Origin: Gnetum montanum
Lineage: Eukaryota; Streptophyta; Gnetopsida; Gnetales; Gnetaceae
Direction: 5' to 3'
DNA: 64,000 nt
Assembly: GCA_015680685.1 (NCBI GenBank)
Contig: MNCI01001065.1
Coordinates: 2,015,402-2,079,401 of the forward strand
The first letter of the stretch is position 1, and every line of letters begins with the position of its first letter. The notes beneath the pieces are model-generated. The model was not told the origin of the DNA and searched no databases. It saw only the letters and a program-made list of their open reading frames with translations. Position numbers and translations under genes: made by a program. This document shows, piece after piece, positions 46,569 through 57,334 of this stretch.

Positions 46569-48900
46569 ATGTCTTCTTCTCATAGACATGAAGATGTCAA
46601 ACCACTAGTTCCAAAATAGTGCAAGGTGGTATATACTCATCCAGATGAGTATGTGCTTGATTTCACCTTCATCCTACACTAGGATGAACAACTACGATGG
46701 CATGATATGGAAGGAAACATTGTAATGCCTCTCGATAGATTTGTTTCTATGATGCTGCTTCAAACACTTGTAAAGTTAACATCCATGATCTTTAAGAAGA
46801 GTATGTTGTGCATGATTAAAACTACTAGGAGTACCATCCCACTTAAACACAATGCCAAAGAGATTGAAATTAGGAGAAGTAACATGAGTTTGCGAAGGAA
46901 AATGGTTCACTAATCCCTTGTTCATACTGAACCAAGACAATAATGATGATCCTTTTTCTAGAGGCTTCCAACATGAAAATTCTCCACCTGTTGATACTAG
47001 TGATGGGGGTGTGAACCTGAATATTCATTCCACTATCAACAAACTAGGTTTAGGAAAAATATAGCAATAGAGGTAGGGGCTTTAATAGAATCAAGATGAT
47101 AAGAAACTTGATAAATGTGGCCATGAAAACTGAAGGGAAGTTGAAAGATACCATGGTGGTGGTAGTCCTCCTTCCTCTTCATCCTCTTCATCTACATTTT
47201 CTTCTTCCTCTTCTTCTGATTCTAAAAAATGATGTAGAAGAAACAATCGTGATGGAGGTGGGAAACAGAACAATAATATTGGCTGCCATACCCACAATAA
47301 TCGAAGGGGTAACAAAAGACCTCATCAACGACAATGAAATAATGTTAATGATGAGACTTTAATGCAACTTGAAGCATGCTTAACATTGTAGAGGTAGTCA
47401 AGATCCCAACTAGGAATGTGAAAGATAGTTAGATCAAGCACTTAGACATGAACAATATCCTAATATTTGAGGGGGGATATAACTTTGATCCGTAAAACCA
47501 TCTATAAGCCTTTCATAATGCCTGCACCTTACAAAACATAGAGAATGACTAGCAAAAATTGAAGCTATTCCCCAAGACACTCATCAAAGAGGTAGAAAGC
47601 TGGTACTAGTCCGTAGAGCTAGAATCTATCTACCGATGGAGTATAATGCTTAAGCTATTCAATGACAAATACCAGATGTACTCCAGAGTGTTCAATCTGA
47701 GAAGGCAAATCCAAGGTTGAAAATAGGGAACACATGAATCCTTGGATGCTACCATGGGTAGATTTTATTCTCTCTTACATTGATGCCTTGGCCATGGTTA
47801 TTCTTAGAGAGAAAAACTCCACCACATCATAGATGGACTCAGAGTAGAAACTAGAAAAATTCTTGGGGTTTATGCTTAAGGGAGACTATTCAAACTAAGA
47901 GCCCATCATATACAAAGGCTAATAGAGTAGGTAAAAGAAGAAGAAGGTGATTTACAAAAAAGAAAAAAGTGTAGAAGAATATAATAGGAACCCTTCCATC
48001 AAGAAAAGGGAGATCTAATTTTGTGATGAGGAGGAGTCACCACTCGACAAGGTGGTGAATAGAAAAACCTTGTCCATCTAAAAATATATTTTTTATATTT
48101 CAACAAAGGTTGATAAATAATGGGACTCTTTGGATAAAAAGTTCCAAACTGCTATGAAGATTGCTAAAGAATCCAAAGAGCAGAATAGTGATCATAATTG
48201 TAGGAGGCAAAAAGAAGCTGAACATGCCTACCAAGAGGTAAGGGAAAAGCTACTGCAGTAGAAGAAGTTGTGAAGATAGACTCTAATGATGATGTTGGAT
48301 GTTACATTTGTCAATATGAACATCCGAAGGGATGTTGCCCTATGGTGTTATATTTATAAGAGTTTGGGGTGTATGCACTGAATCCTTGACTAGCAAGGAG
48401 ACAAGCACCCAAATGATTACCTTATCCTCAAGGCAATCCAAGGTAGTTCCACCAGCAACATCAAGCTTACTATCCAAGTGGAGCTTCACCACAATTGTAT
48501 GAGCAATACCAATAGTGGCACCAACCATAATTGTGGGAAATGCCACTGTTAAGATAGCAATACCCTTATAGGAAATTAGATCCATATGGGTACTATGTTC
48601 AACAACTTGTTTCTCCATAAAGTTTGGCTAGCCATGCCTCATTCCAACATCACTATTACCCCCAAAGTACCATTGAGCTCATTCATCATCTACTCAAGGG
48701 GAGCATCCATGTTCATACCACCCTTCACATCTCTATATAGACATCCCTCCACCTTTAACCTAGTTACCACCTACTTCATCCATGCAAGGTGAAATTCCCC
48801 CATAGCCATAGCAACAAAATGCTATGAGGGCTATAAATTTACAACTAGCCTTCCAACTAAATCGTTCAAATAATTGATCCAAGAAATTACCACTTTTCCA
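46569..48900 (+). pseudogene. Gypsy gag of element A
   Basis: Degenerate Gag starting MSSSH at the ATG 46569, the same start as at 57335. The blocks THPDEYVLDFTFILH and DEQLRWHDMEGNIVMP follow to about 46735. A Ser/Asn/Asp-rich stretch lies at about 47150-47350, the YQMYSRVFN-like core near 47670-47700, and the knuckle GCYICQYEHPKGCCP near 48298-48342 (C-x2-C-x3-H-x3-C). A Tyr/Pro/Gln-rich tail follows to about 48900. Several shifts and stops. Confidence 0.78.
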
Positions 48901-48999
48901 ACCCAACAGTCCTTCGAAACCCTCATAACCTAATGTGTTTAGTCATCCTATATCTCCAGCACCCTCATCCTCTGCATCAAACAAATTTGAGGGCCCTTC

Positions 49000-51900
49000 A
49001 AACCAAACATTATCTTAGATCCACACTATAATGTTAACTTATACTATCTTCGATTGGATCAAGTATGGTAATATTCCCATGAAGAGATCTAACTTGGGAA
49101 CTCTTATTTACTTACAAATCATTGGACATAAGCCATGCAAGGCTCTTCTTGATTCTAGTCCTACTATCAATCTCATCTCCTATGACATGTACAAGGCCTA
49201 GAACCTACCACCTCTATAGAAGAGCAATATATTTTTGGAATTAGCAGACCAATCAACCATTATCCCTTTAGGATTAGTGGAGGACATTAGGACCATAGTT
49301 TGTGGATGGTCCTATCCTATCAATTTTTTGGTGATCAAGATTGAAAACTACAAAGATGACTTTCCCATCATTATGGGACGTGCATGATTGAGCACTATTG
49401 ATGCATGAACGAGCATCAGGAACCTCTCCTTGGAAATCTCTAAAGAAAATTAATTTGGACAGCTTGAGAAGAAGTGAGTTCCATGCATTATGTATAGTGA
49501 TAATGAGTGCAATTGCATGTAGAGAATATGGTTCATTAATAGTACATTCAGCAAAGCATGCAATCAATGTGCACATGAAACAGATATCCAAATATGCCTA
49601 TATGTAGCAGCCACAAAATAGGAGGACACCTAGTGGCTAATAGCTAATTCTAATAGTAGCACATTATGCATGGAACCCACTAAAAGCCTAACATGTGCCT
49701 ATGTTAAGGTCATGGATGAACTTGAGTAAGTTCATCACCAACTCTTTGATGATAAAAATGATGATACCTTTTGGGGAGAGTTGAAAATCCCTAATAGTTT
49801 CAAGTAAGAGCCCCTAGAGTTAAAATATCTACCAACTAGCATGGAGTATGCATTTTTAAATAATGGAAGGCTAGTCATAATCATGTAAATCTTGCTCCTA
49901 AATAGAAAGATAATCTATTGAATGTGGTCAAAAAATGGCCAACAACCTTTGCTTGGTCATATCTTGAGCTAACTAGAATTGATCCAAGGATATGTCAACA
50001 TCGCATTTACACTAACCTAGCCATAAATCTAAGAAGGTAACCACAAAGATGGCTAAACCCCAAGTTGAAGCAGATTGTCAAAGAGGAAATAGAATAACTC
50101 CTCAAGGGGAGGTTCATCTACCCCATCCCAGATAGTAAGTGGGTTATTCTACTTGTAATTGTGCTAAAGAAAGGTGGTAAGTGGCTAGTTTGCATTGACT
50201 TTAGGCTGTTGAATATGACAACATGTAAAGATCATTTTCCATTGCAATTTGTGGACCAAGTATTGGACACTATATCTAGCCATTGTTATTATAGATTCTT
50301 GGATGGTTATAGTGGCTATAACCAAATCCAAACTATGCTAGAGGATTACGCCAAAACCACATTCACAAGTCCATGGGGGACTTTTGCATATTACAAGATG
50401 TCGTTCAGTCTGTGTAATGGCCCTGCAACATTCCAACACCTAGTCCTTTGTATTTTTCAACAAAAAATTAGTAGCTAGGTAGAAGTCTTTATGGATGACT
50501 TCTCTACCTATGGGGCTACATTTGAGTAAGCCCTCGATCACCTTGACCAAGTACTAAAAAGATGTGTTGAAACAAACCTTAGGCTCAATTAGTAGAAAAG
50601 CCATTTAATGATCTAGAAAGGTAGAGTACTTGGGCATAGAATTACTTAGGCAGGGATTGAGGTAGACTTGGGAAAAGATAAGGGTTATCCAAGGAATCAC
50701 ACACCAACCAAAGATAGGCAAATATGTCCAATCATTCCTTAGATACACTGGCTACTACTGGCTATTCATAGAAAATATCTCTACGATCATAAAGTCATTA
50801 GTTGAGCTTACAAAGAAAGATGCTCCATTTATCTGGACCAAGGAATGTGAACATGCATTCCAATAGCTAAAGGAAAAACTCGTGAAAACTAAAATTATAA
50901 TAGCACCAAACTAGTCCAAACCATTTCATATAATGATTGTTGCATCTAATTATGCCTTGGAAGCTATGCTTATGCAGTTGAATGATAAGAAACATCCATA
51001 TTACATCCACTGTGTGAGCCAAAGCATTGTGGGTGTACAGTTGAATTACACCAAAAATGAGAAAGGACTAATGGCAGTGGTGTATGCTTTTGAAAATTTT
51101 AGGCACTATGTGCTTGGTTATAAGGTTCTTGTGCACATAGATCATAGTGCCATTTGTTTCTTAATGAACAAGCCAATAGTAAGCCCTTGTATCATATGGT
51201 GGCTAGTGATCTTGTAGGAATTTGTTCTCACAATGGTAGATTGGAAAGGGACTGAGAATGTGGTCATTGATCATCTCTCTTAGTTAAGATGGGATAACAA
51301 ATAGGAGGAGAGATTGCTCTCTAATCAATTTCCAGATGAACTCCTCTTTACAGGAGCAATAAATGACTAAGTGCTCATAGAAAAAAATGGTATGAAAACA
51401 TCCTTACTTACCTTCTCACTTAGGAGATGCTACAAGATATGAACAATAGGAAGAAACAACAATTTCTTAATTAGGCTAAGTACTTTATGAAAATAAATGG
51501 ACACATTTACAAGGTGTTCATCGATGGCCTAGTTCGTTGGTGTGTCCATGATGCAAATGAATTACACATTTTCTAGGATGGCCATGAAGGCCCTTGTGAA
51601 GGCCACTATGTTGGGAGATGCACAATCATAAAAATCCTGATGGTAGGCTACTATTGGCCAACAATCTTCAAGGATGCCCACTAATTTATCCAATCCTATG
51701 AATACTATTAATAAGATGGTGGGATAACCACTCGTATGGAGGATCCTTAATAGTGGATTCAACCAGTAGAGCACTTTGACATATGGGACATTGACTTCAT
51801 GGGTCCCATCACCCCCATGTTTAATGAAAATGCATACATAATCATCACAGTTGATTACTACACTAAATGAGCAGAAGCAGTAGCTGTCACCAACTATACA

Positions 51901-52677
51901 TCATCCACTACTACTAGATTTGTACAACAAAATGTTGTAAATAGGTTTGGGGTGGCATGTGCATTGATTTCTAACAATGGAACTCATTTTACAAGTGCCA
52001 CTTTTTGAAAACTCATGCAATGTTTGGTGGTCAAACATAAATTAGCAACACCCTATCACCCCCAAGCCAATTGTGAAGTAGAGGTAACTAATAGGGAGAT
52101 TACAAAGATTCAAACAAGAACTATCAGCAAATATAGAAGAGATTGGAACAAAAAACTCAACAATTCTCTTTGGACCTATCGCTCAACATGGAAACTCCCT
52201 ATTGGCTACTCTCCCTATGAGTTAGTGTACAGAAAAATTCTAATGCTTCCAATTCAATTTGAGCTCCATACACTCTCAACGGCCTATGATTTGAATCTTA
52301 ACTTAAGTTTAGCACAAAAAGAAAGACTAATCAATCTCAACATGCTAGATAAAAATTAATTAGTGGCCCTATCTTTGAATGAAGTGCACAATTCATTCAA
52401 TAAACAACACCATGACCTTAGAATAAAAAAAGTAAACTTTCAACTTGAACATAAGGTTCTCTACTAGAACCTCACACATGTACCCTAGAAAACAAAGTTC
52501 TAAACATTGTGGAAGGGACCTTACATAATTGATAAAACCTTTCCCTCTGGGGCCATGTTAATCTACAAACCTAAGAGCCCACACAGAAAGCAATTGATCA
52601 ACATCCAACAAGTGAAACCTTTCCTAGAGCCAAGACAAGCTAGTGCAACTACTACCTCGTTGGATGGACAACCATGA
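49000..52677 (+). pseudogene. Gypsy pol of element A
   Basis: Degenerate plus-strand Pol. Protease remnant KALLDSSPTINLISYDMY near 49140-49195, then the LVEDIRTIVCGWSYPINF block near 49270-49330. RT about 50100-50640, with LDGYSGYNQI near 50300 and EVFMDDFSTYG near 50480-50515 (catalytic Asp pair kept). RNase H 50930-51290 (KKHPYYIHC near 50990, HIDHSAICFLMNKP near 51135). Integrase zinc-binding HEGPCEGHYVGRC near 51590; core about 51780-52350 with readable VDYYT, SNNGTHFTS (first Asp changed to Asn) and EVEVTNREI. A GPY/F-like tail LWKGPYIIDKTFPSGAMLIY ends near 52570. Stop TGA at 52675. Numerous TAG stops. Confidence 0.85.
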
Positions 52678-53789
52678 TCTATATTCCATGTCTCTTCCTT
52701 TCAACTCAGTCATGGGGGAGATGGCCATCTGTGATAACCACACACATGGCTCCTCAATTTTTCAGTTTTTGTTTTACACATTTTTGTTTCACTTTGTTGA
52801 TTTTTACCTCTTTTTGGTTTTTTGTTCTATTGATTTTCTTGATTTTTTGTTTTACAAAATTGTTTAGTATGTTTTATCTTTTTTGAATATTTTATACTTT
52901 CTTATATATTTTACATTTTACTTTATTTTGTGTGTGTGACTTTTCACTATTCTTGCTAATAAAAGTGCTTTATTACCGCAGGACACAGTGCTAATGTTGC
53001 AGTTTAATAATGTGGTTTATGCTTAATGTTGTGATTGTTAATGTCTAGTTTCTATTTTTGAATTCTAATGTTTGATGACTAAGACATGGTTTGTTTTTCA
53101 TGGAACAAGCAGTGAGTCTGCATCATCCATCCATCCACAACCTCTATTATTTTCCTTGTTCTAGAAGTTTCAGGTCCCTTTCATTAAATAAACTTTTAAT
53201 AAATTTGTGATCTTTGGTAGTTTTTATAATTGGGAAGGATTCAAAGGTTTGCATAGGGTGTGACTTCAAGGAAACTCAATACTCTTTGTACACTTCTACT
53301 TACTCAAGTGCTTGAGTGTTTTCATAAACTCCTTACTATTCCATGTTGTCCAATAATAGGAAGTTGAATAAAGTCTTTGCATGGTGTGATTCTCATCCAA
53401 AAAGACAAAACAATAAAAAAGTAAAAATAAACATGATGAAAATTCAAATCACACCCCTTAGATAAATAAATGGGCTACAAGCACTGGTTATGAGACTAGA
53501 AAGACATGTTACCCATGCCTAAAGGTCCCCTCTAACTAAGGTCCTCTCTCACTTCCTGCTTCCTTCTCTTCTCTTTATGGAATGGTGGTTGTTCTATGGG
53601 ACCATTCTTGGGTCTTGAGGGGATAAATCAATCTTGGAGTGGTGATGCGAAGTCACCAAATGAGGTTGGTTTTAGTCTAGACCAAGGATGGATCTTCTCA
53701 GGTCATTTTTAAACACAAACTTCACAAGGAACCTCTTATGACCTCAATTTGAGATTCCATTCCACCTTCTCAATCATCCATCAATGTTG
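52678..53789 (+). other. Post-pol non-coding region of element A
   Basis: Starts with AGTCATGGGGGAGA (polypurine box at 52714-52721), followed by a T-rich tract (52740-52960) with repeated TTTTGTTTTACA-like units. The rest is AT-rich, with the GAAAGACATGTTACCCATGC segment at 53497-53517. No gene. Ends at the scaffold gap. Confidence 0.6.
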
Positions 53790-54140
53790 NNNNNNNNNNN
53801 NNNNNNNNNNNNNNNNNNNNNNNNNNNNNNNNNNNNNNNNNNNNNNNNNNNNNNNNNNNNNNNNNNNNNNNNNNNNNNNNNNNNNNNNNNNNNNNNNNNN
53901 NNNNNNNNNNNNNNNNNNNNNNNNNNNNNNNNNNNNNNNNNNNNNNNNNNNNNNNNNNNNNNNNNNNNNNNNNNNNNNNNNNNNNNNNNNNNNNNNNNNN
54001 NNNNNNNNNNNNNNNNNNNNNNNNNNNNNNNNNNNNNNNNNNNNNNNNNNNNNNNNNNNNNNNNNNNNNNNNNNNNNNNNNNNNNNNNNNNNNNNNNNNN
54101 NNNNNNNNNNNNNNNNNNNNNNNNNNNNNNNNNNNNNNNN
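53790..54140. other. Scaffold gap (351 N)
   Basis: Unresolved bases. By comparison with elements B and C it covers the place where the internal U3-like promoter upstream of ORF2 should lie. Apparent reading frames across it are meaningless. Confidence 0.99.
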
Positions 54141-54477
54141 TTCGTTCTTCAATCTTGTAGTTACCAAAGGTAAGCTCTTTATCATGGGGGCTACAAACCT
54201 TAAGGTTTTTCATGAATTTTTTTTTGTTTTCCAAAGGGTTAATTAATACAATGATAATGAAAACCATTGATTTTTCAGAGTTCAACCCTTTCAACAACCT
54301 TTGGTATGACTATAATCATTTATCAACATCAAAACAAAAATAATTGAATAATTAAAATTGATGAAATTAGTCATAATTATAACTTAGCCAAGTGTAACAT
54401 TCCTAACGAGATAAGGTATCACAAATTTTTTTATGTTACACAATATTTTCTAACCTATGGTCATGTTGTGATTACAA
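54141..54477 (+). other. ORF2 leader of element A
   Basis: Contains ATCATGGGGGCTA at about 54182, the counterpart of the box at 86-93, and ends GTGATTACAA before the ORF2 ATG. That is the same splice-acceptor-like context as the sister copies, but its AG is mutated to AA. Confidence 0.5.
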
Positions 54478-56160
54478 ATGGCACTAAGAATGAAATGACC
54501 ATACAAAGGAGAACCTTCTCAACCAACGAAGAAACAACCTAGAACTGGAAGGGGCCAACAAGAACAAGCCCAAGAATAGGTAGAAGAAACCCATGTAATG
54601 GGACCTCTTCGAGAGGAGCTTGAAGTGGAATTTGTTAGACAGATTCCTAAAGAAGAGGCTACAACAAAATAATCATAGCAAGGAGAGATGCTAGGGTCCA
54701 TAATAGGATCTAAAGTCACATTAACACTAGCTTGCATTGACACAATTAGGCCTTGTGATGTCCAACGCTTAGTTCTCCAGGAACTGAACTTTGGGCCATT
54801 CTTAGAGCATGCTCTAGTAGAGATGAAGACACAATTTTAAACCTCTTCCATGTGGCCAATCATCACTTCCAGCAAGGAGTGGTACATGGGAGAGACATAC
54901 CTATTCTAGAACAATAGAAGGGTAGGATCCATAGTGAAGATCAAAGATATTCAAGTGTCCTACTCAGTTGAAGCTATCACATAGACTCTTGGGTTACCTG
55001 ATTCTAGGACACAATTGGTAGAGCTGTCTATGCAAGCTAACCCGGAGGCAAAAAAGGAGTGGACCCAATGGTGTTATGAGGTTAACTATAAGGAGTTTGA
55101 CATGCTTACATTGTCAAAATGTGTATACTTAAAGATAGCAACCTATCATCTCAATTTGACAATGAGGCCCAGTAAGGGGACTACCTTCTCTGCCTGAGCT
55201 TGCACCATGCTAAGTGGAAGATTTCTAGCAAAACTTCCACAATTAATCTATCTAGAGATAGAAAAGCATTTCAAATAAAATGAACGTGGAAGTAAAACCC
55301 TACCTTTCCCATGCCTCATCCAAAAAGTTTGCAAAAGGGAAAGGATAATCTGATACACCAATGACATGATCAAACATACTTTTATTACCTTTTGGTCCAA
55401 GATGATGAAGGACAAGATGTCTACTATGTTTAATAAAGTGGAGCAACAACTACCACCTCCACCACCTACTCAAGAAACAATGCTAGAGGTGCATGTAACC
55501 ATTGAGTGCTTGCACAAAATTTAAGAACAATTTTTGCATGAGTAGGAGCAACAACAAGAACAAGTGGTGGATATCCATCTATAAATCGACTAGCAATTAG
55601 TCACCTTAATGAAGTGGATCAAACAATTAGTCAAATGGAAGGAGGTGGTCCAGTATTCTTAGCCCAATGAATGTAGCTACTTACAAGATCAAATCCTAAT
55701 GCTCAAGAGGTGACGGTGTCTCTATCTCAATACCACTTATTCCTAGAAATATCTAGGAATGTCACCTCTTTTTTGATGTGCTTGGAAAAGGATGAGGGGG
55801 CAACAATATTGGTGATGTAGCATCAAGGGTAAGAGACAACTACAAAAGTGGTTGCTAACCAAATTACATAAGCACTTAATGCACATGTGGTGTTTGTACC
55901 AGATGTATCTGCACTTTGATACATGCAGACATCCACATGAACTATCAATGGAATATTGAGTGTAGCCTAGCATGAAGAGTTGTAGGACCAACTAGTGGGG
56001 ACAAGGCAATTGATTCTAGATATCTTTGATTTTCCAGATAATATTGCTGTAATCCAACTAGAGCTACTTGAAGCAAAGGGTAATTGCATCATCCTAGAAG
56101 GGCAACTCTAAATTGCTCAAGCATAAAAACAATGCTTGGCCACAAAATTGTAATTCCATA
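54478..56160 (+). pseudogene. ORF2 of element A/E block, coiled coil shortened
   Basis: Starts ATG at 54478. The frame stays readable past 55700, broken mainly by TAG, TAA and TGA codons. The block EWYMGETYLF near 54880 matches WYLGETYLFW of element 1, ATYHLNLTMRP near 55140 matches its YHLFPTKG region, and a Gln/Pro-rich linker follows near 55440-55570. Compared with element 1, about 1.1 kb of the C-terminal coiled coil is absent: sequence passes from the region equivalent to about 2040 straight into 3' UTR equivalent to about 3220. Exact end uncertain. Confidence 0.75.
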
Positions 56161-56312
56161 CACTTGGACACTCAAAGTCTACATGTTTGTTTCATCTGAG
56201 TTAGTTTGTGAGAGAGTTAATAATCCCATACCTACCCAATATGTTATGTTGTAAAGAACTTTTTCCTTCTCTTCTACACTCAAGGATGACTTTTCATTCA
56301 ATCATAAGGGTA

Positions 56313-57173
56313 TGATGAACCACATGATGTTGGCCCTAACATTAGGTACGTGACATCAGAGTTGCAACATCCTGTACATGATGTCGAGGTCTTGATACGA
56401 CATCACGTAAGCGACATCGGAGCATCTATCCTAGGTCTATAAATACCACACTTGGGCTCCCATTTTGAGTAAGTTTTCAATTTAGTTTTCAAGAGAAGTA
56501 GCTAAGCTCTTACTATTTCTTTTCCTTAGAGCTAGAATATTTTTTGAGCAACCGTAGAAGTAGTCTAAGTGTGTATGGTTCTTTGTTTGAGCACTAATGT
56601 ACTTGAGTGCAGTGGTGTGACAAGAATAAAATGAACTCTTTTGAAAATCCTTGCAGCACTAAGAATATCTTAATATTTTTTTATTGCACTTTACTTTGTT
56701 TCTCTTTATTTTAATGCATTTGAATTAAGCAATTTATTTCTAGTAGTTAATGAATGCAAGCACAACCACTTCAAGCATTCATATAGTACTTGGTGACCCA
56801 GCAACGCTTAACATTTAGTAGCCAAGTAGTGCTATATGTGTTTAGGATGTGTTTGGGAAAGTGGGATGGTTGTGTTAGGCTAGATAGAAAATAACAAATT
56901 AGATTTTAAATTACTCTCCTCCTCATTCTTATTGTAGGTGACCAAATCCATAAAATATAAAGTAAGAAAAATCATATACCTCAATTACACTTAAACCATA
57001 CCCTTGAACTTCACAAGTGTAGTTGGGAGGACAATGAACATTCTTAACTTCCATTTCACTTGCTAGAAGAGCTAGTGCATTAGATAACTATAGGTCCATG
57101 GAAATCGGTGGGATCACATGTAACACCTTAGTGATTTGTATGGTTGGGTGTAGGGGTACCTAACCACTCATCA
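56313..57173 (+). repeat. LTR shared by elements A and E (861 bp)
   Basis: Starts TGATGAACC after a decayed polypurine tract (CATAAGGGTA) and ends CTCATCA. It is followed at once by a primer site and gag, so it is 3' LTR to one unit and 5' LTR to the next. AATAAA at 56625-56630. Confidence 0.88.
56350..56445 (+). promoter_or_regulatory. U3 GACATC array and TATA box
   Basis: TGACATCA at 56351, GATGTCG at 56380, CGACATCACG at 56399 and GCGACATCGG at 56411 precede TATAAATA at 56438-56445. It is the same design as the GATATC array in element 1 but with GACATC as core. Confidence 0.65.
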
Positions 57174-57174
57174 T

Positions 57175-57192
57175 TGGCACTGTTGCTGGGGG
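57175..57192 (+). other. tRNA-Asp-type primer binding site of element E
   Basis: TGGCACTGTTGCTGGGGG, one base after the LTR end. Differences from the tRNA-Asp complement are nearly all transitions. Confidence 0.78.
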
Positions 57193-57334
57193 ATGTTTTT
57201 TCTATTTTGTGCATCATCTAGGACTTAGTGAAAAGTATTTAAATCATTGAAATGAGCCTTAGAGTCATATCTTATTTCACAATTACTACAACAAATTCTC
57301 AGAGCACACTGCAATTTTTATTCACTAACTAAAA

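Noticed and set aside
47091-47315. Acidic 74-codon minus-strand frame
   Set aside because: Antisense of the Ser-rich stretch in the gag of element A (TCT/TCC repeats).
53749-54297. Long open frames over the N run
   Set aside because: They consist of unknown bases and carry no information.
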